DNA of 57,844 nucleotides, taken from Anaeramoeba ignava (Eukaryota; Metamonada; Anaeramoebidae). Position numbers and translations under genes: made by a program. The notes beneath the pieces are model-generated. The model worked only from the letters and a program-made list of their open reading frames with translations, did not search any database and was not told where the DNA came from. Location of the stretch: positions 1-57,844 of the forward strand of contig JAPDFW010000040.1 in the NCBI GenBank assembly GCA_028826165.1. The letters are read 5' to 3'. Below, piece by piece: positions 36,743 through 48,500 of the stretch. Numbering within the stretch: the stretch's first letter is position 1; each line of letters starts with the position of its first letter.

Positions 36743-39700
36743 TAAATTATATGAAGAATTTATTTTATTTTTTTTTTTTTTTAATTTTATTTTTTTTTTT
36801 TATTAATTTTGATTTAGAAGAAATTTCTTTAATTTTCAATTAATTTAAAAAGTTATAATCAAACACATTTTCTTTTTCAATTTCATTATTATATTATTTT
36901 TATTTCTTTTTAATTTTTATATATTATTTGTAAATTTAGATATAAATTGAAATATTTTCTTTTAGATATTTTATTATTTTTTTTTCATAAATTTCTTTAC
37001 TTTAGATTATTCTAATTAAAATTATTGGATTTATTTATTTTATTTTTGTATTTATTCTTCTTTGATTATTTTATGTAAATAATTAATATTTTTCTTTTTT
37101 TTTCTTTTTTTGATTATATTCTTTATATCATAAAAATATCTATTTAATTCATTTGTGAATATTCTTAGTTTTAGAATAATTGGAAATTTTTGTTATATTC
37201 TAGTTAATATTTCAATTTTTTTTTTAAAATAAAATTTTTTTGGTTTCATATTTTATTACTTCATAATATTATTTTATTTTTTAATTTGAAATATTTTTTT
37301 CATTTATTCAATTCCTTTAACTAATAAATAATTTTGGATATATTTTTTATTAATTATTTTTCCTTAAATTTGATTATTTTTTCCTATTTCAAATTAGAAG
37401 TAATTATATATAATTTACATGAAATATTCCTTATTTATATCTATATTTAATAATTTTTTTTTAAATTTTTGTATATATATTTGTTTATTTTTAATATTTA
37501 AGTTATTTATGGGTTTATTAAATTGTTAATTTGTTGATATTCTTTTTGTTTCAATGTAAAGGTTTATGTTTCATAAATTAATTGTAGAATAATGATTATT
37601 TTTTATATTTCAATTTTTATATGATTATTTGTGAATATATTCATAATAAATTTTTAATTTTATGAAGTTATTCTTGGATTTTTTTCTAAGTTGTTATCAA
37701 TATACTTTTTTTTTGTATTTAATATTATTTCAAGATATTTTATTTAATTATATTTATTATTTATTATTTTATTTTGATTAAGATTAAGTTCAAAGTTTTT
37801 TCTTTTAATATTTGATTGATAAATTATTGAAAAATTTATTTTTTTTTTGTGAAGTAATATTCTTTTGATTTTATATTAATATTATCAAATTATCATTATA
37901 TATTTACATATACATATATTCTATTAATGATTCTATTCATATAATTATAAAATAACTTACAATTACAAATATAATAAGAAACAAAAAGATCATTCTGTTA
38001 AATTACAAATAATTATCTATTATAATAATTTATTAAGAATTTCTTGATATATTAATTTTTTGATAAATTTTTTTCAACAATAATAATAATTCTTATAATT
38101 GAGTAAACAAATATATCAAAAACACTTTTAAATATCAATTTAAATTATAACAAAAGAGATTATTTAAATTATTAATATTTTTTCTTCAATTTTAAAATGA
38201 ATATTCTGGAATTTAAACATTTTCAGAATTTTATTTGTTTTTATATTATTCTTTTATCAATATATATATTTAATTTATTACAATCAAATTATTAATATAA
38301 ATGAGTATTTAGTTTTTTTTTTTTAAATTTCCTTTTATATAATTTTCTCATTTGTATATCTTAATAATGGTTTTTAAAACATTTTATTTATATTTTTTTT
38401 GAAGAATTATCAATATTTTATATTTATTTGATTTATATAAATGTTTTTGTACATATCTATTTTATTATAATCAAATATTGAAATGTTTGTTTTTAGATAT
38501 TTTAATGTTTATATAAAGTCTATCTAAATGAAATAATAATAAGTTTAAATTCCCTATATTTTTTAAAATTTCTATATTTATATTTTCAATTTTATTATTT
38601 ATTAATAATTATTAATATTTATTAGAAATATTATTCCATTTTGAATATTAATTTTATTAATTTTATTTGTTTATATATGTATATATATATTTGAGTGATT
38701 ATTTTTATTTCATATTAATAATTAGTTTGATTTATATTATTAATTTCAATATCTTTTTATTATTTTATTCCATTTTTTTTTCCTTAATAATTTCTTTTCC
38801 AATTAAAATTTGTTTTTTTTTCTTTATGAAAGATTGAGAAGTTTATAATTTATTTTAGTTTTTTTTTTGTATCTATATAAATAATATTCCTTATTTTGAA
38901 ATTATTTTTTTTTTCATATTTTTTTTGATTATATTAAGTTTTAATATTAATTTTGTATATGGAAATATTTCTTCTTCCATTTTTTTTAAAGTAATTTTGT
39001 TTAATATTTCTCTTTGATTAATTAATAAAATTGTAATTTAATTATTTTAAATGAGTTTTTGAATATTATTTTAATTATAAGTATTTTATGATTAGATATT
39101 TTGTTTTTTGTTATATCAATTATTTGGAAAATATTGATTTTTTATTTCATTATTAATACAGAAACAATTTATATTTCTTTGTTTTGTAATTATTTTGGAA
39201 TTCTTAATAAATTTGTTTTGTTTTCTATTTCTTCTTTGTATTAAATTAAAAATTCCCTTTCAATAATTTATATTTATTAATATATTTATATTGTACTTCC
39301 ATAATTTATATTATTAATTTATATTTTCTATTTCATATAAAAAGTAATAATGTTAATATCAGAAATTTTTATATGTAAAATATCTGTATCTTTATTTCTC
39401 TATTTCTTCTTAAAAATATTTTTTTTTCTCTTAATAAACTTCCTTTTGGGAAACTTTCATATTTATGAAAATAAATTATTTTCTTCAAATATATTTCTTG
39501 ATTATTTCAATTATTTGTGGTAATAGAATTTTATTTTTATTTTATTTTATTTTGTGTTTTTTCCTAGTTTAAGAAGTATATTTATGTTTATAGAAACAAT
39601 ATTAATTGAATATTCTTCATTTAATGATATTCTTTTTTTTCTTTTAATTTTTTTTGTCTAATAGATATTTTTTTTCTCAATTATATTTACATTTTTCAAA

Positions 39701-39982
39701 TATTTATTAAATAATCTCATTTTTTTTATTCCCAAATTTTATATTCTATAAATATATTTATGAATAATTATCAATATATTATAATTATTAATAACTGAAT
39801 ATTTTTTCAAATATATTTAAATGAGATTTGTTAATTACAATTTTGTTTGATTTCTTTCTGTATATTTTTTTTTCAAAATTTTTTTATATTTAATTATTTC
39901 TTTTTAATTTGGAATCAATTTGTCATTCTAATTCATTTAATTTTTGAATTATTTGATTTTTGATTTTGATTTTGATTTTATT

Positions 39983-40003
39983 AAGGAAATCTCAAGTGAG
40001 ATT
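39983..40003 (-). promoter_or_regulatory. LINE 3' terminal hairpin
   Basis: GGAAATCTCA-AG-TGAGATTCC can fold with nine pairs and one bulge. Decayed copy 1 keeps a comparable foldback at 12,665-12,685. In other LINEs a 3' stem-loop is the signal by which reverse transcriptase selects its RNA for target-primed synthesis; that role here is inference. Confidence 0.55.
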
Positions 40004-40119
40004 CCTGCATGCTTCTTTTGTAAATAATTTTTGAAATGAAAAATAAGAAATGAAGATAAAAAAATTTAAAAACTTTAAAAAAAGAAGAGTAAGTGGAACA
40101 TCTCATTTTTTGACTATAT

Positions 40120-43100
40120 TTAGTCGCTCTCTATTGAGCTTTCCAAGGAAGAAGAATCTGGAGCATAATCTGTATCATATTCCGATTCTTTTTCCCATGA
40201 CTTTGTTTCTGATTCTGAATCTGATTCAGATATTTTCGATAGTTGATATTTCCAAGTTTTCTCTGGATTTTTTCTTAGATTTCTTCTTCTGTTATTACTC
40301 TTTATTATCTTTGTTTTTTTCTCTTTTTCATTGGTTTCTCTTTTTTTGTTCTTTTTCTTTTTCTCTTTCTTTTTCTCTTTCTTTTTCTCTTTCTTTTTCT
40401 TTTTCTTTTTCTTTTTCTTTCTTTTTCTTTCTTTTTCTTTCTTTTTCTTTTTTTTGATCTTCATTTCTTTTTGATTTGATTTCTTCTTTTTTGATTTGTT
40501 CCTTACCTTTTTGGGTTTGTTTTTATTCTCATTATCATTTTCATTATTGTTTTCATTATTAATTTCATTATTAATTTCATTATTGTTTTCATTATTAATT
40601 TCATTATTATTTTCATTATTATTTTCATTATTACTTTCATTATTATTCTCATTATTCATGTCACTTTGTTGATTTTCATTTTGATTTCTTTCTTCATTTC
40701 CAATATTCTCTTCATCTATCTCAATTGTATTCTCATCCATTATCATTTCTGATCTAATCTCAAAAGCTTTTTGAATATATTCTATAGTTTTGTCATATAT
40801 TCCCTTTCTGCTAATTTCTTTCATTAATTTAATTGTTTGTTTTATTGGATGTATTGATTTCAACCATTTATTTCTTATCTCTTGATACATTGGACATTTC
40901 CAAAGAAAATGATCCAATGTTTCTTCTTCTTCTCCACAACATGGACATTTCACATCACTATTTCTCATGTGGTGGCTATATGATTTAAGTCCATTTGTGA
41001 ATATTCTTAATTTCATTAATATAGTACTTTTTTGATATTTTAAATATGTTTTTATTTTTGGTTTTTTAGGTTCTAATTTAGTAATTTCTGAATAGGCTAT
41101 TGTTTTCCATCCTGAATTGATACTCATTTCTTGGTGCCTTGCTAAACATAAATATTTTTGGATGATTTTCAAGTTTTGATTCTCCCATATTTTATCATTT
41201 CTCTCTCTTTCATTTGTGAAGATTGGACATAATTCTTTAAGTTCTGATTTTTCAATTTTATCTAATTTTTCTCTTATTTTCCACCTACGCACATTTATTT
41301 GTGTTCTGGAACTGGGGGTATTTGTTTCATTTCGAAAGGTAAGCGTAGGTGAATGAAAGTTTATTTTTAAAATTAATTTCATGTGTTTGTTCACCATTAA
41401 ATCCATTTTTTGATATTGTTTCTTTCTGAGTATTAATGCCTCTGTGCCATAATATAGTTGTGGAAGAATCGTCATTTTATAAATTATAATTTTCAAGTGA
41501 TTAGAAATTTGGTTGGATTGTATTATAAATCTCAATTTTTGAAAAGTTTTTTCACATTTTTCTATATTATTTTCTATATGTTTCTTTGCATCAAGTATAA
41601 TCCCAAGATATTTAACATTCCTTTTTTGTTTTGTTATTATAGTTTTATTTTTATTAGGTCTTAATCCATAATTTTCAAGAATTTGTAATATTGATTGAAC
41701 TTTAGTTATGACTTTATTATAAGAATTTTTTACTAATAGTATCATATCATCAGCATACATTTGGATATGATCAACCCTTAGTTTTATTTCCTCAATTATG
41801 AAGTGACTGACCATTCCAAATATTAAAGGAGATAATGGATCTCCTTGATAAATACCACATCCATTTCCCTTATAATATTCATTTAATAGTTTTTTAATAT
41901 TATTATTGCTGATGAATTTATTAATAACTTTTCTAATTAATCCATGATCAATAGTATCAAAACATTTTTGAATGTCTATACTTATTATATATGGTTCTTT
42001 TATTTCTTTCAATTTCTTTTGTAACTCTAAGACTGCTATTCTTGTATCCATCATTTTTCTAAAACCCATTTGTTGATACGAGATGTATTCCCATATTGGT
42101 TCAATTTCTTCAAGTATTCTTTTCAAAAATATTCTCACTAAAGCATTATTTATAGATATTGGGCGATAATTTGAGATTTGGTTAGGATCCCCTTGTTTAA
42201 AGATGAACACCATTCTTCTTGAAAGCATATATTTTATTACTTCTTGGTTGGGATCTCTTATCCATTCTCTCATCATTCTGTTTACTGATTTGATAAATTC
42301 ATAATATTTTGGATGTTCTCTTTCAATGTAAGGATTTTGATACATTTCGATTTTATCATAATCACAAGTAGAACTATTTCTTGAGTTTTGAATTGTTTTT
42401 ATTAATTTATCATGGGGAAATATTTGTTTGATTGATCTTATATCAGGTTCTATATTTATTATTTTATTTTCTATTTCTTGGAGTATTGATTCTTGAACTG
42501 GAATTTTAATTTTATCTATAAGTTGTTTAAATTCTTTTTCTTTTTCATTATTATTAAATATAATATCTTTTCTAGATTTTGTTATCCTTTTTACTTCTTT
42601 CCAATAATTTGTTTTGCTTTGGTTATCTATTTCTATCCCTCTCATGGTTTCTCTCCACCTTTTCCTTAGAGCTTGTTTCCAATTATATTTATTTTTTGAG
42701 TTAAATTCTGTTAAGTTAATTCCTATCTTATTTTTTGTATTTATATGGATGATACTTCTTTTTTTGAATTTTTCTTTTACATTTTTAATTATTGAAATGT
42801 TGAGCATTGATTTCTCAGATAAATTTTGTTTTCTTAATTTTTCTATTATCATATCTTGGAATTGTTGTTTTGTCGGTTGGTAATATTCTTTTCTCTCTTC
42901 ACTCAATATATTGATTTTCTCAATTGTAACTATCATTTTATGATCTGAGAGATTTTCTTCTTGATTAATATTTACTGTTTGTGATAAAATTTCTCTATTT
43001 TGATTTTTGACGCAGAAATGATCAATATTTCTTATTGCACTATTCTCAGTATTATGTATTATTTGAGTATTAAATCTGAAATGTTTTTCCATTTCTTTGT

Positions 43101-44067
43101 CTGTTTGATTAAAATCTCCTGCTATTATATATCTTTCCTCTCCTAATTTTTCAATAATATCGTTTAATTGACTCATCATTTGAAATTGTGTTCCATGTCT
43201 CATATAGACTCCAATAATATTTAATTCTCCTATTTTAATTTGTATAATATCCTTATCTGGATGTTTTATTTCTTGAGCATATTTTGATATACATTTTTTG
43301 ATGATTATTGCTATTCCTCCTTGTGCTGTTGTTCCATATCCTTGTTTCTCAAATGAATGATAGTTTTCAAAATATAATCTTTTTCTCAAGTGAGTTTCTT
43401 GTATAATAGCAATTGTTATTCTTTGTTGGAGGAATATTTTTTCTAATTTTTGGATCTTTCCTATTTTATTTAGTCCATTGATATTTATAGATGCTATTCT
43501 GAATGAGAATTGATTTATTTTTGTTAATTTAGTTCCTTTTATTGTTTCAATTTTGTTTCCTTCTGTTGTTTTTAATTGAATTTTGAAATTTCTTGGTATT
43601 CTATTTCTTTCATTTTTACAATCTCGAAAAAGATTTAATATGTTATTTTTTCGATCCCATATCTCAGCTTGATGATTCCCTTTTTGAATGATTCTCAGTG
43701 GGTGAAAATTGTTAATAATGTTAAGAATTTCAAATATATTAAGAAATGATTTTCTGATAATTAATTTATATGAATCTAAAATTTGTAGTATCTTGTTAAA
43801 ATTTGTTTCCATATAATATTTTGAATTTCGATAATTAATTGTTTTTCTTAAATTTGTATCAATTTCCCAATTGTGTTGAATCAGAGAATCTGAAATTTCT
43901 TGTTGTAAATTGTGAGTTCTCTGATAACTATATGGATTATGTTGTTTATAAGTTTTTAAATAAGAATAATTAACGCTTTTATTTATAAATTCTTGTAAAT
44001 CTTTTTGAATTATTCTCTTTGATTTCATTTGAGGAATTGCTTTTTGTATTGTTTCTTTTGATCTCAT
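40120..44067 (-). CDS. LINE ORF2: endonuclease-reverse transcriptase, 1,315 aa
   Basis: Domains in order: an N-terminal extension (1-185) with no recognised motif; an APE-type endonuclease (~189-387) with ASININGLN (192-200), QETH (223-226), AGDFN (316-320), NIDHF (347-351) and LSDH (373-376); a reverse transcriptase (~560-850) with catalytic D698 in SIDIQKCFD, GIYQGDPLSPL (738-748), and YADD (771-774); and a C-terminal CX2CX8HX4C zinc knuckle (C1041, C1044, H1053, C1058). There follows an unusual tail: Asn/Glu repeats (~1,128-1,183), a Lys/Glu tract (~1,184-1,250) and an acidic Ser-rich end. No RNase H domain is visible. It nicks target DNA and reverse transcribes the element RNA. The layout resembles L1/Tx1-group elements. 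All key residues are present. Confidence 0.95.
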   Translation of the reverse strand: MRSKETIQKAIPQMKSKRIIQKDLQEFINKSVNYSYLKTYKQHNPYSYQRTHNLQQEISDSLIQHNWEIDTNLRKTINYRNSKYYMETNFNKILQILDSYKLIIRKSFLNIFEILNIINNFHPLRIIQKGNHQAEIWDRKNNILNLFRDCKNERNRIPRNFKIQLKTTEGNKIETIKGTKLTKINQFSFRIASININGLNKIGKIQKLEKIFLQQRITIAIIQETHLRKRLYFENYHSFEKQGYGTTAQGGIAIIIKKCISKYAQEIKHPDKDIIQIKIGELNIIGVYMRHGTQFQMMSQLNDIIEKLGEERYIIAGDFNQTDKEMEKHFRFNTQIIHNTENSAIRNIDHFCVKNQNREILSQTVNINQEENLSDHKMIVTIEKINILSEERKEYYQPTKQQFQDMIIEKLRKQNLSEKSMLNISIIKNVKEKFKKRSIIHINTKNKIGINLTEFNSKNKYNWKQALRKRWRETMRGIEIDNQSKTNYWKEVKRITKSRKDIIFNNNEKEKEFKQLIDKIKIPVQESILQEIENKIINIEPDIRSIKQIFPHDKLIKTIQNSRNSSTCDYDKIEMYQNPYIEREHPKYYEFIKSVNRMMREWIRDPNQEVIKYMLSRRMVFIFKQGDPNQISNYRPISINNALVRIFLKRILEEIEPIWEYISYQQMGFRKMMDTRIAVLELQKKLKEIKEPYIISIDIQKCFDTIDHGLIRKVINKFISNNNIKKLLNEYYKGNGCGIYQGDPLSPLIFGMVSHFIIEEIKLRVDHIQMYADDMILLVKNSYNKVITKVQSILQILENYGLRPNKNKTIITKQKRNVKYLGIILDAKKHIENNIEKCEKTFQKLRFIIQSNQISNHLKIIIYKMTILPQLYYGTEALILRKKQYQKMDLMVNKHMKLILKINFHSPTLTFRNETNTPSSRTQINVRRWKIREKLDKIEKSELKELCPIFTNERERNDKIWENQNLKIIQKYLCLARHQEMSINSGWKTIAYSEITKLEPKKPKIKTYLKYQKSTILMKLRIFTNGLKSYSHHMRNSDVKCPCCGEEEETLDHFLWKCPMYQEIRNKWLKSIHPIKQTIKLMKEISRKGIYDKTIEYIQKAFEIRSEMIMDENTIEIDEENIGNEERNQNENQQSDMNNENNNESNNENNNENNNEINNENNNEINNEINNENNNENDNENKNKPKKVRNKSKKKKSNQKEMKIKKKKKKEKERKRKKKKKKKKKKEKKKEKKKEKKKKNKKRETNEKEKKTKIIKSNNRRRNLRKNPEKTWKYQLSKISESDSESETKSWEKESEYDTDYAPDSSSLESSIESD

Positions 44068-44504
44068 TTTAAAATATTTTCATGTTTCTCTTGATTAGAT
44101 TGAATATTTTCAATTTCTTTCTTCTTAATTATTAATGGATTCTTAATAAAGTTATTTGAATTCAATGTTTGATAAATTATTTTTTCTATATTTTCTTTAT
44201 GTGACCGTTGATTTCGATCCGTTATTTTTTCTTTTAATTTCTCAAGTTGATTTTCTTTTGAAGTGTAACTCTCTCTTGCTTTAGATACTGTAATTGAATA
44301 ACCTTCTCTCCATGTTCTTCTTTGTTCTTTTCTTGCTTTCTTATCGTGAATTACTTTAAAGTGTCCATCGGTACTATCCTTATTCCTTCTCAAGTATCCT
44401 CTCACTATTTTATATGGTTTTAATATGTCAAAGAAGACATGTTTTGAAATTAATGGAGAGTCTGCATAAACATACAGGTTTCCCCATTTGTCCATTTTTT
44501 TCAA
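44064..44504 (-). CDS. LINE ORF1, 146 aa
   Basis: Small, highly basic protein beginning MKKMDKWGNLYVYADSPLIS. Residues ~6-65 could form a compact fold (possibly RRM-like, with a GNLYVYAD strand), followed by a charged helical half that may be a coiled coil. I see no CCHC zinc knuckle. Its position before ORF2 argues for the usual ORF1 role as an RNA-binding chaperone of the element. Its TGA overlaps the ORF2 start as ATGA (44,067-44,064), a layout that in other two-ORF LINEs allows coupled termination and reinitiation. It is short compared with most ORF1 proteins, so an upstream extension is possible, but the first ATG after the A-tract at 44,505 is a reasonable start. Confidence 0.8.
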   Translation of the reverse strand: MKKMDKWGNLYVYADSPLISKHVFFDILKPYKIVRGYLRRNKDSTDGHFKVIHDKKARKEQRRTWREGYSITVSKARESYTSKENQLEKLKEKITDRNQRSHKENIEKIIYQTLNSNNFIKNPLIIKKKEIENIQSNQEKHENILK

Positions 44505-45150
44505 AGAAAAAAAAAAAAATGAATTATTTGATTTTTTTGGAAATTGTTGAATATTATTTCTGTAAAAAAAAAGGATTATAATTATAATATATTTTGAAAT
44601 GAATATAATTAATAAATTTGATGTAATTCCCTTAAAATTATTATTTAATTTCTTCTTATAACATAATTTACTTCCTCTTTATGTATATTTGAATTGTTTT
44701 TTTTATTTATTTAATTCAATTAAAAATAAGTGTTTTTATAATAAATTACTTCTTCTTGATTATTTTCTTCTGTAACAATTAAATTAACATATCTTTTTTC
44801 TTTAATTAATACAAAATTTTCTCATTATCATTTAATTTTTTTCAATAATATTAATATAATCCTGATTAATAATATTGTTAATAATTTCATATTCTTCATT
44901 AATATTATCTTTATTTTTGATTTTTATTTTTTTCATTTAAATTTAAATATTGTTTCTATTCTTGATTAATCTCCTTTTTTTATTTATTTATTTCTCTTTT
45001 TTTCTATTTTTCTTGATTCTTATATTAGGAAATATATTTTGTTTAATATCTTTATATTTAACAATATTTATCAATTATTATCAAGATTTTCATTCAAAAA
45101 TATAAAGGAGAAATCTGCAAAAAATATATATATTTATTTCTCCAATTAAT
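44505..45150 (-). promoter_or_regulatory. LINE 5' untranslated region
   Basis: No open frame. It ends (5' on the minus strand) in the hairpin at 45,107-45,143, whose stem and flanking AAAGGAGAAAT pattern recur at the 5' end of decayed copy 2 (34,231-34,263). Non-LTR elements usually carry an internal promoter here; no promoter motif is evident. Confidence 0.5.
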
Positions 45151-45271
45151 CATTTTTAAAACAAAAATAATAAACAAAATTTATTTCTTTTTATTTTTTA
45201 TTAATCTTTAATCAAATTTTTTTTTAAAAAATTAAAATACAAATAAATAAAAAACAAAATAAATCAAATAG

Positions 45272-45274
45272 GAT
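45272..45274 (+). other. Single-codon exon candidate GAT (Asp)
   Basis: TAG|GAT|GTAATT. First of a D-L-R triplet just beyond the LINE array. Confidence 0.5.
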
Positions 45275-45440
45275 GTAATTATTTTATAAATTTTAATTAC
45301 AATCAAAATCAATTAAAAAGAAAAAGAAAAAGAGAAAGAAATAATAATAATAATTCTTTCTTATTTAAAAATAATTTAATTAATAAAATATTTCTTTTCT
45401 TTTTTAAATATAAATTTAAATTTAAATTTTAAAAAAATAG

Positions 45441-45443
45441 TTG
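45441..45443 (+). other. Single-codon exon candidate TTG (Leu)
   Basis: TAG|TTG|GTAAAT. Second of the D-L-R triplet, with the same codon and flanks as the site at 21,258. Confidence 0.5.
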
Positions 45444-45510
45444 GTAAATTTTGAATAAAAAAAAAAAAAATTAATAAATTAAAATAATATAAAAATAAAT
45501 AAATAAATAG

Positions 45511-45513
45511 AGA
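45511..45513 (+). other. Single-codon exon candidate AGA (Arg)
   Basis: TAG|AGA|GTAAAA. Third of the D-L-R triplet, 67 nt after TTG. Confidence 0.5.
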
Positions 45514-48500
45514 GTAAAAAATGATAATAACAAAAATAATAAATATTTTTATATTATTCAAACTTCTTTTTGTTTTTAAATTTCTTTCTTCCAATTTTTT
45601 TTTATATTGAAAATTAAATTATTTCATATAAATAAAATAAAATAATGAAGAGAGAAAAATTAAATAAAAGAAATATCTCCAAACTTCTTCTTATTCTTGA
45701 AACTCAAAAACAAAATAAATTTCAATTAAAAATAATTTTTAAATTTTAATAAATAAATAAAATTTTCCCAATATTTAATATTTAATTTTATTTAAATTTT
45801 ATTCTTAATTTAATTAATTTCAAAAAAAAATAATTTTAAAAGAAAAAATTGAAAAAGAAAAATTTTTTGTTTTGAGTTTTATAATGAATGAAATTCCTTT
45901 TTTTTATATATATATATATTTTATAACAAAAATTTTATCTCTTCTTCTTCTCCCTTTTTTTTTAATTAGAATTTTTTTTTTTTAAAAACAAAAAAACCAA
46001 GAATTGAAAAATTTTATTGAAAAAAAAAGAGATAAAAAAGATTATTATCATTTTATTTTTTCAAAATTAATCAAATATTTTAAATTTAATTTCCTATCTA
46101 TATTTAGAAATTCTTAAATCAAAAAACAAAAAAATAAAAATATTTCTTTTTATTTCTCTTATTATTAAAAACATAAAAATTTCTCATTTTAAATGAATAT
46201 AAATTTCCAAAATTTTATTTTATTTTTATTTATTTAAAAAATTTAAATTAATTTCTTTAGTAAATTATAAAATTGAAAAAAAAAAAGAAAACAAAAGATT
46301 ATTTTTATATTTAGAAAGAATTTATTATTCTATAATAATAATAATATCAATATAAATATAAATATCATGAAAATGTGAAAGAATTTATAGATAAGAATAT
46401 TTTTTCCTCCTATTTTATTTGAATATAAATTATAAAATTCAAATTAATTTATTTGTAAAAATATTTAATCTCAAAAGTTTAATAAATCCTCAAAAAATAA
46501 TAAAAAAAATAATAAAAAGTGGAATAATATTTAAAATATAATTTCTATAAATTAAACATTTTCAAAAAAATTATATATAATATATATAATAGAAGAAATA
46601 AGAAAAATATTTAATAATCAAAATTGAAATTATTAATAAAAAAAATATAAAATCATTTCCAAAATATTAAGAAATTATTTTCAAAGTTAACAAAAAAAAA
46701 AGCAAATAAATAAACAAAAAGATATTTTTAAATTTTGTTATAAATAAATATCTAACAATAAAAGTTATAAAAGTTATAAAAAAGAAAATTATAGAAATAT
46801 AAAGTTGATTGTTTATTTACGATTAATATTATATTATTTTTATTTTTATTTTTATTTTGGATTATATTATGGAAATTTTCAAGATTAAAAAAACAAACAA
46901 AGTATTAATTTCTCAAATTTGTTTCATTTATTTTTCTTTTTTCTTTCAAAAAAAAAAATTTAAAAAAGAATTTATTCAATAATTATTGAAATAGATATAT
47001 AGATAACAATAAATTAAGAATTTCTTCAAAAATCATTATATATAATTTTTTTTTTGAATTATAAAAACAATCAAAAAAAGAAAAAAGAATTTAATTATTC
47101 AAATTATTGAAAACAAATCAAAAATAAAACTATTCACAAATAACAAATAAAATGAAAAAGAGAAAAGATTTATCATTATCCAAAATAATAATAATAATAA
47201 TTCAAAAAAAAACAAATGAAAAGAAACAAACAATAAATATCAAATCAAAATCTTAACTTTTCAATTTTCAAAATTATAATTAATTTTAGAAAAACAAAAT
47301 TTTAATTTGATTTAAGAAGAAAAAGAAGAAAAAGAAGAAAAAAAAATTTAATAATATTTTCTATTCTTTTAATATTTGATCTAAATTATTTTTTTATGAA
47401 TTGAATTGAAATAAATTTAATTATATTTAAATTAAAAAAGAAATTATAAATAAAAAAACATCAAATAATTATTTGGATTTATATTTTCTTCATTAATTAA
47501 TTTTTTTTTTGATAGAAAAATAAAATGAAAAATGAAATAATTTTTAAACTAAAGATACAATAAAATTATTTTTTCTCTTATTATTAGAGAAAAAAAAAAT
47601 GAAAATCAAAATATATCAAAGATAATTTTTAATAATTATTTCTTGTGATGATTATTTGGAAAAAGAAATTAATTTCTAATTTTATTCAAATAATATTTAA
47701 AATCTTTTTTTATAATAATAATAATAATAAGAGAAAAAATAATTTAATCTATTCTTAATTCAATTAACATAATTTATCATTTCATTCTTTTTTAAAAAAA
47801 TTTTTTATTTAATTAAAAAATGTTAAAATATAATATAATCTGAAAAATAAAAATAAAAATAAAACTAAAAATAAAACTCTATTGGAATCATATTCAATAA
47901 ATTTCTTGATTTATCTTTCATTTTTTTTTTAGTAAATTATAAAGAAAAAAAAATTTATTTATTTATTCTTTATTTGAAATTATTTTTAATCAGAAAAAAG
48001 AAATAAAGAAAGAAAGAACTCAATTCATTTTTTTTTCTTTCCCATTATTATTATTATTAAAGATAAAAAGATAGAAGTTAATTTAATTTATTTTATTAAA
48101 GAAATTTTTAAAAATGAAGTTTTATTTTATTTTTATTTTTATTTTTATTTTTATTTTTATAATTAATTAATTAAAGTTTTAAAATTCTAATTTAATTGAT
48201 AAATTTATTGTTTTATTGAAGAAATATCAAAAAAATCAAAACTAATAAATCAAAAATGAAAATGAAAATGAAAATGAAAATGAAAATGAAAATGAAAAAA
48301 TCTTTCTATTCAAATAATTTTTTCTTTTATTTTAATTTATATTTTTATATTTATACATTTATCTCTTTTTTCTTTCAATAATAAATCAAAATTTTTTAAA
48401 ACCAAAAAAAAATTAAAAATTATTTTAAAAAATAAAAATAAAAATCAAAAATTTTAATAATTTGAAAATTAATATTAAAATATTATTATTATTATTTTTA

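Larger units (their letters stand above)
39978..45150 (-). mobile_element. Full-length non-LTR retrotransposon (LINE, APE type)
   Basis: Read on the minus strand: a 5' leader of about 650 bp with a terminal hairpin (GGAGAAAT 45,107-45,114 pairing with ATTTCTCC 45,136-45,143), ORF1 (44,504-44,064), ORF2 (44,067-40,120), then a 3' UTR ending in a 9-bp hairpin (GGAATCTCA/TGAGATTTCC, 39,983-40,003) and a (TCAAAA)n tail. Both ORFs are open, so this copy may be active. It inserted next to the truncated 5' edge of LINE copy 3 and is antisense to the ankyrin exons. The 5' boundary is approximate; no target duplication was identified. Confidence 0.85.

Noticed and set aside
40050-40457. 135-codon + strand frame opposite the end of LINE ORF2
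   Set aside because: Shadow of the Lys/Glu-rich coding tract of ORF2; low complexity, no domain.
41458-42883. Two + strand frames (41,458-41,664 and 42,614-42,883)
   Set aside because: Both are opposite the reverse transcriptase coding sequence and show no protein features of their own.
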